A stretch of 64,000 nt of DNA from Coriobacteriaceae bacterium (GTDB lineage Bacteria > Actinomycetota > Coriobacteriia > Coriobacteriales > Coriobacteriaceae): contig CP107217.1 of the NCBI GenBank assembly GCA_025757745.1, positions 806,001-870,000 on the forward strand. The letters are read 5' to 3'. Shown here in pieces: positions 25,149-31,729 of the stretch (the first letter of the stretch is position 1; each line of letters begins with the position of its first letter). The notes beneath the pieces are model-generated. The model was given only the letters and a program-made list of their open reading frames with translations. It did no database searches and was not told the DNA's origin. The translations under genes were made by a program, and so were the position numbers.

Positions 25149-27494
25149 ATGGAAACGCTTGAGCGCAATGAGTGGGCGGACGTTGCCCAATTGGTCGAGA
25201 TCACGAGCGATGCTGTCATTATCTGCGAGCTCGACGGAACCATTTTGCATGTAAATAATCGCTTGCTCGACTTGATGTGCGAGGAGCGTTCCGATGTGAT
25301 CAACGGGGACGTTAAAGACCTCTTGTACTCGTCGGCTTTTGAACGCGCGACAGAGCATCGGCTTCCTTTTGAGACCAATGGAACAAAGAGCGAGTTGATG
25401 CTCAAGTTAAGTGACGGATCGTTTATTCCCGTCCTGGTTTGTGCCGGCTCGGTTACGCCGCCTCGAATCTTTGGCCGCCGTGCGCCGCGCGTTCTGGTGG
25501 CACTCCATAGCATCGAAGAACAGTATTCGCACGACCGTCAGCTCAAGCGTGCGCTTTCGGAGCTTAGAGTGGCGAATAAGCGTCTCTCGGGTACATTGTC
25601 GGTCATTATGAGCACGGTGGGCTCCGATGAGCTGCCCAGTTTGTTAGATATCGTTTTGAACCAGCTTGTAGGAACGCTCGATGCTTCGGGTGCCGCTATC
25701 TATTTTTCTGAGAGCGGCGGTTTTAAGCTTCGCGGTGTCTCCAAGGAGCTGCACGACAGCTACCTGCCCGAGTTTTTGCCGTATGGCGCTGGCATTCCGA
25801 CGTATGTTCTTCGCGAGTCGCGTGCCTGTCGCTTGTCGATTCAACAGGACCTTGAGGGTGATAGGGCTGCCTCCGGTATGTTCATGGACCTGGACAATCG
25901 TTCTAAGCACCTGTTGCGCGTGCAGGATATGCCTCCGTACCGCAGCGAGATCTGTCTTCCCGTTTTTTACGGTACGCAGATCCTTGGCGTGCTGGAAGTT
26001 GGTTGGAAGCGCCCTCAGGCACCGCTCGCCTATGACGTTAATGTACTCGAGGTCATTTGCGATTACCTGTCTATCCAGCTGGTCGGCATGGCATCGAGCC
26101 TTCGCTCTCGTCGCACGGCCGAGCTTGGCCGCTCGCTCAATGTCTTACGTGATGAGTTGTTTACCTTTCTAGACGATTCCGCCGCGGCTACCCAGGCTAT
26201 ATCGTCCGAGATTTGCAATATGCTCAACTGTCATTTTTGCCCTGTTGAGTATGACGCCAGTCTGGGCTCCTATGTCATAGATTTTGAAGGCGGCAGTCGC
26301 GTTGCTTTGCCGGACGATCCCGAGAAACTTTTCTTTTCCACGACGGCGCCAGCGGCACGTTTGGGGGTTGGCTCTGATGGCTTTGAGGCGTCTGTTTTGG
26401 GCGGCACGAGTGCCGAGGATCTTAAACACGTCCGTATAACTCGCGTTGACGAATCGATGCCTATGGGAGGCTGGCTTAGGGCGCATGGTCTGCCTTGCCA
26501 GGGTCTCTACGTCGACACCGGCATCGAGGCGGGGCGCCCGCGCTCTGAGGGTGATGGCAAACACAGCAACGACGCGATCGTTCCTGCTTCTGTTGCGAAA
26601 GGCCCGACGACGCGCGCGCTTCTGCTTCGTGACGGTAGTCAAGAGCCGATTGATGACCTTGAATATGACTACTTGGTGCACTTGGCGCATGACTTTGAAC
26701 TGATCTACGAGGGCGAATCTCAAAAGCGCGAGGAGCGCCATATCGCTCAGACCCTCCAGATTGGCATGAGAAATTCGCTTGGTGACGTTCCGGGTATCGC
26801 GACCGATTCGGTATACCTTTCGGCAACGAATTCGGCGTTGGTTGGCGGCGACTTCTATACTCTTGTCCGTCTTCCCGACGATTGCGCCGTTATGATTTTG
26901 GGCGATGTATCCGGCAAAGGAATCGAGGCGGCGTCGATGTCAGCGCTCGTCAAGACGGCGCTGACGGCCTATGCCTGGGAGGGTGCTGGGCCCGCCCGTA
27001 TGGCCCGCTCGCTCAATAGCATGCTCATGGGCTTTTCGAGGGTCGAGACGTTCGTGACGGCGTTTATCGCCAAGATTGATCTTAAAGCGGGTCGCGCTAC
27101 CTACTGCTCTGCGGGACATCCTCCCACTATGGTCATTAGACCGTCGTCGACGCCGCTTGGCGGCGGAGAAACCCGAGGGGGAGAAGTGGAGCTCCTTGGG
27201 TGCCAATCGGGCGTGATCGGTGCCTTTGAGAGCATGGTGTACGAGACAGGCGTGTTTACGTTCGCTCCTGGTGACATGCTATTCATGTATACCGACGGAG
27301 CAATCGAAGCACGTGATCGCTCGGGTGCTTTCTTTGGCGAGCAGCGCCTTCGTGACCTTTTGCTCTCTGTCTCGGGTGAGGGTGTATCGGGAATCTGCGG
27401 TAAGGTCTTGGGAGAGCTTGACCGCTTTACCGAGTCGGCGCTGGACGATGACATTGCGCTGGTTTCCCTTGAGTTTTTACGGGGTCGATCGTAG
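25149..27494 (+). CDS. PAS-GAF-PP2C (SpoIIE-type) serine phosphatase
   Basis: This 781-residue cytoplasmic protein starts with a PAS-like sensor (about residues 10-125), followed by a coiled linker and a GAF-like domain (about 145-320), a less clear middle region, and a C-terminal PP2C phosphatase (about 555-780). Metal-binding motifs are visible as VGGDFY, GDVSGKGIEA, YTDGAIEARD and DDDIALV. Such phosphatases dephosphorylate STAS anti-anti-sigma factors. The fused STAS-HATPase gene directly downstream is the obvious partner. The start at 25149 uses GGTGAGG at 25136-25142. The sensed signal cannot be read from the sequence. Confidence 0.85.
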   Translation: METLERNEWADVAQLVEITSDAVIICELDGTILHVNNRLLDLMCEERSDVINGDVKDLLYSSAFERATEHRLPFETNGTKSELMLKLSDGSFIPVLVCAGSVTPPRIFGRRAPRVLVALHSIEEQYSHDRQLKRALSELRVANKRLSGTLSVIMSTVGSDELPSLLDIVLNQLVGTLDASGAAIYFSESGGFKLRGVSKELHDSYLPEFLPYGAGIPTYVLRESRACRLSIQQDLEGDRAASGMFMDLDNRSKHLLRVQDMPPYRSEICLPVFYGTQILGVLEVGWKRPQAPLAYDVNVLEVICDYLSIQLVGMASSLRSRRTAELGRSLNVLRDELFTFLDDSAAATQAISSEICNMLNCHFCPVEYDASLGSYVIDFEGGSRVALPDDPEKLFFSTTAPAARLGVGSDGFEASVLGGTSAEDLKHVRITRVDESMPMGGWLRAHGLPCQGLYVDTGIEAGRPRSEGDGKHSNDAIVPASVAKGPTTRALLLRDGSQEPIDDLEYDYLVHLAHDFELIYEGESQKREERHIAQTLQIGMRNSLGDVPGIATDSVYLSATNSALVGGDFYTLVRLPDDCAVMILGDVSGKGIEAASMSALVKTALTAYAWEGAGPARMARSLNSMLMGFSRVETFVTAFIAKIDLKAGRATYCSAGHPPTMVIRPSSTPLGGGETRGGEVELLGCQSGVIGAFESMVYETGVFTFAPGDMLFMYTDGAIEARDRSGAFFGEQRLRDLLLSVSGEGVSGICGKVLGELDRFTESALDDDIALVSLEFLRGRS

Positions 27495-27575
27495 ACCGCG
27501 ATACTTGACGGGCAAAATCTGCGCAGCTGCAGATATGTATGCATCGAGCGAGCTCTTTTGGGGAACCATGGTCGT

Positions 27576-28322
27576 ATGAATGAGTGGAATGACATAGCGG
27601 TTTTGACGCCACCGGGTGATGTCGACATCGCCTCGGTGTCCGTGCTGCGCCGACGGTTGGATAATCTGATCGACCGGGGCGTGCGTCGCGTTGTCATCAA
27701 TTGCCAGGCCGTGGGCTTTATCGACTCGACGGGTTTGGCGTTTTTGCTTACACGTGCCAGAGAGCTCATGAGGCGAGAGGGCCTGCTTTCGCTCGTTAAC
27801 GCCTCCGATGAGGTCATTCGCTTTTTGGAGATTGCCCGACTTGTCGACATCCTTCATGTTGCGGGTCCGGCGCGTGAGTCGATTCCCGCTATTCCGGTGG
27901 GAGAGTTGCCACGATGGAGCAAGAGCGTCGAGGTCCGACAGGGTATCGAGAATCTTCCATACTATCGACATCGCATCGCCGAACTCCTTGAATCGCTTCC
28001 GTTGCGCCGCGACGAGCGCTACGATGTCGCGTTGGCGTCGGGGGAGGCGCTGGGTAATGCCTATGACCATGCGGGCGGTATCGGGTGCGTCCTGACGGTT
28101 CAGGCCTATGGCGATCGCGTCGTGGTTGAGGTGCTTGATCGGGGTGCCGGCTATTCTATCGATGGAGCGAGCGAACCGGTCGCATCTGAGGAACGCGGCC
28201 GTGGTATCAAGCTTATGCGTATGCTTGTCGATAACGTGGAGGTTGCTCGTCGCACAGACGGCACCGGCACGCGCGTGCAGATGGTGAAGCTATTTAGCGG
28301 AGCACTGGAATCGCGTGCCTAG
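27576..28322 (+). CDS. Fused STAS anti-anti-sigma and HATPase (RsbW-like) protein
   Basis: This 248-residue protein joins an N-terminal STAS domain (about residues 1-100, with FIDSTGLAFLL around the expected phosphoserine) to a C-terminal RsbW-like kinase domain (about 115-245). The kinase shows N-box GEALGNAYDHAGG, G1 LDRGAGY and G2 RGRGIKLM. Normally these are separate proteins that switch partners to free a sigma factor. Fusing them suggests regulation within one chain and points to the upstream PP2C as the opposing enzyme. No sigma factor gene is in the window. The start at 27576 (ATG) is preferred over TTG at 27558, without a decisive ribosome-binding site. Confidence 0.82.
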   Translation: MNEWNDIAVLTPPGDVDIASVSVLRRRLDNLIDRGVRRVVINCQAVGFIDSTGLAFLLTRARELMRREGLLSLVNASDEVIRFLEIARLVDILHVAGPARESIPAIPVGELPRWSKSVEVRQGIENLPYYRHRIAELLESLPLRRDERYDVALASGEALGNAYDHAGGIGCVLTVQAYGDRVVVEVLDRGAGYSIDGASEPVASEERGRGIKLMRMLVDNVEVARRTDGTGTRVQMVKLFSGALESRA

Positions 28323-28367
28323 CCAATCGCTTTAGCGCGTTTAGCCACCAAGAACACGCGGCCGGCA

Positions 28368-28415
28368 ACTTTTTTGAAAAAAGTACTTGCGTCTTTTGGA
28401 TAACTCGCGTAAATT
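28368..28415 (+). promoter_or_regulatory. tRNA-Gly/Cys array promoter with AT palindrome
   Basis: Palindrome ACTTTTTTGAAAAAAGT (28368-28384) is followed by -35 TTGCGT (28387-28392), a 17-base spacer and -10 TAAATT (28410-28415). It matches the layout before tRNA-Leu and the third tRNA-Gly. Confidence 0.75.
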
Positions 28416-28427
28416 AATAACCCGCAA

Positions 28428-28503
28428 GCGGACATGGCTCAGTTGGTAGAGCACAACCTTGCCAAGGTTGGGGTCGCGGGTTCGAGCCCCGTTGTCCGCT
28501 CCA
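28428..28503 (+). tRNA. tRNA-Gly (GCC), copy 1
   Basis: A 76-base tRNA with acceptor GCGGACA/TGTCCGC, anticodon arm CAACC-TTGCCAA-GGTTG (GCC) and encoded CCA. Copies at 28654 and 30942 read identically. Confidence 0.97.
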
Positions 28504-28513
28504 TTGCATTTCC

Positions 28514-28536
28514 GGACCGTTTAGGCGGTCCTTTTT
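28514..28536 (+). terminator. Terminator between tRNA-Gly 1 and tRNA-Cys
   Basis: GGACCG-TTTAGG-CGGTCC followed by TTTTT. It ends one base before tRNA-Cys, leaving no room for a separate promoter, so tRNA-Cys depends on readthrough. Confidence 0.8.
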
Positions 28537-28537
28537 C

Positions 28538-28611
28538 GGCGAAGTGGCCAAGTGGTAAGGCAGAGGCCTGCAAAGCCTTTACCCCCGGTTCGAATCCGGG
28601 CTTCGCCTCCA
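28538..28611 (+). tRNA. tRNA-Cys (GCA)
   Basis: A 74-base tRNA with acceptor GGCGAAG/CTTCGCC, anticodon loop CTGCAAA (GCA), T-arm CCGGTTCGAATCCGG and encoded CCA. Confidence 0.96.
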
Positions 28612-28619
28612 GGCAACAT

Positions 28620-28648
28620 CCGGGCGCTCCGGCGCCCGTTTTGTTTTA
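28620..28648 (+). terminator. Terminator between tRNA-Cys and tRNA-Gly 2
   Basis: CGGGCGC-TCCG-GCGCCCG followed by TTTTGTTTT. tRNA-Gly copy 2 starts five bases after it. Confidence 0.82.
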
Positions 28649-28653
28649 CATAT

Positions 28654-28729
28654 GCGGACATGGCTCAGTTGGTAGAGCACAACCTTGCCAAGGTTGGGGT
28701 CGCGGGTTCGAGCCCCGTTGTCCGCTCCA
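28654..28729 (+). tRNA. tRNA-Gly (GCC), copy 2
   Basis: Same 76-base sequence as copy 1, with anticodon GCC and encoded CCA at 28727-28729. It has no promoter of its own between the preceding terminator and its 5' end. Confidence 0.97.
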
Positions 28730-28737
28730 ACTATCTT

Positions 28738-28765
28738 ACGCGGTTCTAACGAACCGCGTTTTTTG
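28738..28765 (+). terminator. Terminator after the tRNA array
   Basis: ACGCGGTTC-TAAC-GAACCGCGT followed by TTTTT. A strong intrinsic terminator. Confidence 0.88.
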
Positions 28766-28775
28766 TTGACGCTGC

Positions 28776-28880
28776 GCGAGCCCCGGGCACCCCATCTTGC
28801 CCCCTCAATCGTCGGTCGCGTACATAAAGTACGCTTCCCTCCTCTTTCGCGGCAACCTGGGGCACCCGGAGCCCGCTCGC
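28776..28880 (-). repeat. Structured repeat element, family 2, copy 2
   Basis: Read on the minus strand this matches the element at 10121-10218: GTGCC-CCAG-G-TTG-C-CG at the left, a core GAAAGAGGAGGGAAGCGTAC, a GTACGC hairpin partner followed by GACCGACG, and right arm GGCAAGATGGGG. The stems pair in both copies although the bases differ, and outer arms GCGAGC/GCTCGC extend the helix with a bulge. It lies between the tRNA array terminator and the GH13 gene. The remaining bases to 29066 hold no other clear element. Confidence 0.72.
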
Positions 28881-29066
28881 TGTTGTGGCCGGGGGAGTGA
28901 GTCTTCCGTTCTTTTCACTAATCGATCGATTCGTCCCAGGAGGCTCGAGCCCGAGAGGGAGCGAGCGTTTTGGGGTGTGGCTGTGGCGTTGTTTGCCTCG
29001 AATGACAGCTTTGGGCGTATCATCGTGGGCATCTCGCAAAACCTCGTTGCAAGGGAGGCTCACCCC

Positions 29067-30800
29067 ATGGCTGCAGAAAAGTCCTCTTCGCGCTCATGGA
29101 TGTCCGATGCCGCGATCTATCAGATCTACCCGCGTTCGTTTAAGGATTCGACCGGTTCGGGTCTGGGCGATATCGCGGGCATTACCCAGCAGATGGACTA
29201 TCTTGAGCGGCTGGGCATCGAGGCCATCTGGCTGAGCCCGTTTTACCCTTCGCCTCTTGTCGATGGCGGCTATGATGTGGCGGACTACTGCGATGTCGAC
29301 CCACGTCTCGGCTCGCTTGACGACTTCGATGACATGATCGCTGCGGCTCACGCGCGCGGCATCAAGGTCATCGTCGATATCGTGCCCAGCCATTCATCCA
29401 ACCAGCACCCCTGGTTCAAAGCCGCTCTTGCCGCCGGCCCCGGATCGCCCGAGCGCGCCCGTTATATCTTCCGCGATGGTCGCGGCGAGCATGGCGAGCT
29501 GCCTCCCACCAATTGGAATGCCAACTTTGGCGGCCCCGCCTGGACGCGTGTTGCGGACGGTCAATGGTATCTGCACATGTTTACGCCCGAGCAGCCGGAC
29601 TTTGACTGGTCATGCCCCGAGGTTCACGCGTTCTTTTGCGACGTCCTGGCGTTTTGGAGCGATCGAGGCGTCGATGGCTTTCGCATCGATGTGGCGCACG
29701 GTCTCGCCAAGGATCTCGACCGCGATGACCTCGACCGGTGGCATCTCGCCGAGGGCGATGACATGGTTGACGACGGCACCCATCCGCTGTGGGACCGCAA
29801 CGAGGTCCACGAGATCTATCGCGAGTGGCGCCGCGTGTTCGACCGCTATAATCCGCCGCGCAGCGCCGTTGCCGAGGCGTGGGTGCTGCCTGAGCGCCAG
29901 TATCTCTATGCGCGTCCCAGCGAGCTTGGCCAGACATTCAACTTTGAGTTTGCCAAGGCCACTTGGACCTATGATGACATGCACGCTGCAATCGAGGAGG
30001 GCTTGAAGGCAGCTATCGAATCCGATTCCGCCTCGACCTGGGTACTCTCCAACCACGACGTGCCGCGCGTGGCGACGCGCTATGCCCTGCCGCAAATCAA
30101 GGCGACGCGCTACCACCAGATTGCGCTCGACTGGCTCTTACGCGACGGGTCGTCTTATGACGAGGACCGTGAACTCGGCGAGCGCCGCGCGCGGGCGGCC
30201 CTTTTGCTTGAACTGGCGCTTCCGGGCTCGGCATACGTGTATCAGGGTGAGGAGCTCGGTCTTTTTGAGGTGGCTGATATCCCGTGGACTGCACTCGAAG
30301 ATCCCAGTGCAACCAATACGCGCGGACCGAAGCGCGAGAAGGGGCGCGACGGCTGTCGTGTGCCCCTGCCGTGGGTAGCGGCGGACGATCCCGCGCAGGG
30401 CGGATCGTTTGGGTTTTCGCCGGCGGACGCTGATGCGGCGCCCCATCTGCCGCAGCCTGCATGGTTTTCCGATTATGCTGCCGATAGGGAAGAAACGGAC
30501 CCGACATCGATGCTTGCGCTCTATCGTGACGCCCTCTGGCTGCGGCGCAAGCTGCGCGGGTGCGCCAACGATCTTGCGTGGCTCGATCTTGACGGGCGCA
30601 CCGGTCTTGCGGATGGTGCCGAGGGCGCTGAGGGCGGCGTCATCGCCTATCGCCGCGATAACGGCTGGGCGTGCGTGACGAACTTCGGTGCAGCACCCGT
30701 GGAGCTGCCGGCGGGCAGGGTCCTGCTCACCTCATCAGCGCTTGCAGACGGCAGACTCGCGCAGGACAGCTCTGCCTGGATCATGCTCGGTGAGATGTAA
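29067..30800 (+). CDS. GH13 alpha-glucosidase / oligo-1,6-glucosidase family enzyme
   Basis: This 577-residue cytoplasmic alpha-amylase-family enzyme has catalytic Asp208 in GFRIDVAHG, acid/base Glu270 in VAEAWV and transition-state Asp331 in SNHDVPR. The start region (AAIYQIYPRSFKDS) and IVPSHSSNQHPWF are typical of the oligo-1,6-glucosidase/alpha-glucosidase branch. It should release glucose from short alpha-glucans after uptake. The C-terminal beta domain is short. AAGGGAGG at 29051-29058 sets the start. It stands alone between tRNA genes with no transporter or regulator next to it. Trehalose- or sucrose-specific relatives cannot be excluded. Confidence 0.88.
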   Translation: MAAEKSSSRSWMSDAAIYQIYPRSFKDSTGSGLGDIAGITQQMDYLERLGIEAIWLSPFYPSPLVDGGYDVADYCDVDPRLGSLDDFDDMIAAAHARGIKVIVDIVPSHSSNQHPWFKAALAAGPGSPERARYIFRDGRGEHGELPPTNWNANFGGPAWTRVADGQWYLHMFTPEQPDFDWSCPEVHAFFCDVLAFWSDRGVDGFRIDVAHGLAKDLDRDDLDRWHLAEGDDMVDDGTHPLWDRNEVHEIYREWRRVFDRYNPPRSAVAEAWVLPERQYLYARPSELGQTFNFEFAKATWTYDDMHAAIEEGLKAAIESDSASTWVLSNHDVPRVATRYALPQIKATRYHQIALDWLLRDGSSYDEDRELGERRARAALLLELALPGSAYVYQGEELGLFEVADIPWTALEDPSATNTRGPKREKGRDGCRVPLPWVAADDPAQGGSFGFSPADADAAPHLPQPAWFSDYAADREETDPTSMLALYRDALWLRRKLRGCANDLAWLDLDGRTGLADGAEGAEGGVIAYRRDNGWACVTNFGAAPVELPAGRVLLTSSALADGRLAQDSSAWIMLGEM

Positions 30801-30882
30801 GGGCCTCTTGCGGCGAGTTTGCGTTTGCCTGCGCCTTCCGTGGTGGCTGATGTCTTCGCGAGGTTCGCGAGGGCGTCGCAAA

Positions 30883-30929
30883 ACTTTTCAAAAAAAGTTC
30901 TTGCATAGGATGCGGGCATCACGTAAGAT
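30883..30929 (+). promoter_or_regulatory. tRNA-Gly 3/tRNA-Val promoter with AT palindrome
   Basis: ACTTTTCAAAAAAAGT (30883-30898) precedes -35 TTGCAT (30901-30906), a 17-base spacer and -10 TAAGAT (30924-30929). It has the same layout as the other two tRNA promoters. Confidence 0.75.
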
Positions 30930-30941
30930 TAATCCTCGTAA

Positions 30942-31017
30942 GCGGACATGGCTCAGTTGGTAGAGCACAACCTTGCCAAGGTTGGGGTCGCGGGTTCGAG
31001 CCCCGTTGTCCGCTCCA
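30942..31017 (+). tRNA. tRNA-Gly (GCC), copy 3
   Basis: The same 76-base sequence as the copies at 28428 and 28654, with anticodon GCC and encoded CCA. Three bases separate it from tRNA-Val. Confidence 0.97.
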
Positions 31018-31020
31018 TTT

Positions 31021-31095
31021 GGGCGTTTAGCTCAGGGGGAGAGCGCTTCCCTGACACGGAAGAGGTCAGAAGTTCAAATCTTCTAACGCCCACCA
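31021..31095 (+). tRNA. tRNA-Val (GAC)
   Basis: A 75-base tRNA with acceptor GGGCGTT/AACGCCC, anticodon loop CTGACAC (GAC), T-arm AGAAGTTCAAATCTTCT and encoded CCA at 31093-31095. Confidence 0.96.
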
Positions 31096-31103
31096 AATGT
31101 TCG

Positions 31104-31142
31104 CAGCTCAGAGGCTATGTCCTCTGGGCTGTTTTGTTTTTT
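31104..31142 (+). terminator. Terminator after tRNA-Val
   Basis: CAGCTCAGAGG and CCTCTGGGCTG form the stem, followed by TTTTGTTTTTT. The next 315 bases (31143-31457) contain no gene that I can support; there is one more hairpin (CCCTACG 31190-31196 with CGTAGGG 31214-31220). Confidence 0.87.
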
Positions 31143-31457
31143 GCCACCAAGCGCGCCGCCAAATAAGTCATCAAATATTGATCCAAGGTCCCTACGCGAT
31201 GGTCTTCGCATCCCGTAGGGGTGCCGGCAGATTGCATGTGTCCTGGCCCATCATGACCGCAACATGTTGGTCAAGCATAATCTTTTGGATTCTTTTGGCG
31301 TGAGCGGCTTGGTTTTGGTGCTATTTGGCGGCGGCACGGTTGAGGGGGTTTCAAAACTGCTGTGCAGGTAGTTGGGTTGATAACGTTTTAGCAGTCTGCC
31401 AAGAGGCTTTCATTTATAATGCGTCTGCAAATTGACCAATTGCTTTGACCTGCTGAA

Positions 31458-31473
31458 ACACTATATGTTGTGT
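31458..31473 (+). promoter_or_regulatory. NrdR box
   Basis: ACACTATATGTTGTGT matches the NrdR-box consensus (palindromic ACAC-WATATWT-GTGT type) at all but one position. NrdR is the ATP/dATP-sensing repressor of ribonucleotide reductase genes. The site lies immediately upstream of the -35 of the nrdD promoter. A weaker AT palindrome sits 31 bases upstream (31427-31442), the spacing usual for paired NrdR boxes. Confidence 0.8.
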
Positions 31474-31503
31474 TTGACCTAAAAAAAGAATACAGGATAT
31501 AGA
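31474..31503 (+). promoter_or_regulatory. nrdD promoter
   Basis: -35 TTGACC (31474-31479), 18-base spacer, -10 TATAGA (31498-31503). It directly abuts the NrdR box. The transcript would start near 31510, giving a leader of about 220 bases. Confidence 0.65.
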
Positions 31504-31509
31504 TGCCTC

Positions 31510-31729
31510 TTTGTCGTATGATAGATGGCGGACAGAGAACGAGAACCTTATTCGCCCCATTTGGATAGATCTTTGGGCCCCTTGAATGGCTGCGAGGATT
31601 GTCCGCATGAGGGCCTATGGTTATCGAGAACACAGATTGCGCGACGGCGCCGCAAGACAGGGGCAAGCCCTGCCGGGCATCGTTTGGCCCTGAAGCGCAA
31701 TGAGGCTACGATGCGAAAGAGGCAAGAGG
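31510..31729 (+). promoter_or_regulatory. Long structured leader of nrdD
   Basis: About 220 bases precede the nrdD start. GCGGACA (31528-31534) can pair with TGTCCGC (31600-31606), enclosing a 65-base domain, and CAGGG/CCCTG forms a small hairpin at 31659-31673. I recognise no known riboswitch; cobalamin-box sequences are absent. The leader may contain an undescribed regulatory RNA or simply be long. Confidence 0.4.

Noticed and set aside
31528..31606. tRNA pseudogene in the nrdD leader (ends equal the tRNA-Gly acceptor strands GCGGACA and TGTCCGC)
   Set aside because: There is no T-arm, no anticodon arm and no CCA; only the 7-base closing stem agrees.
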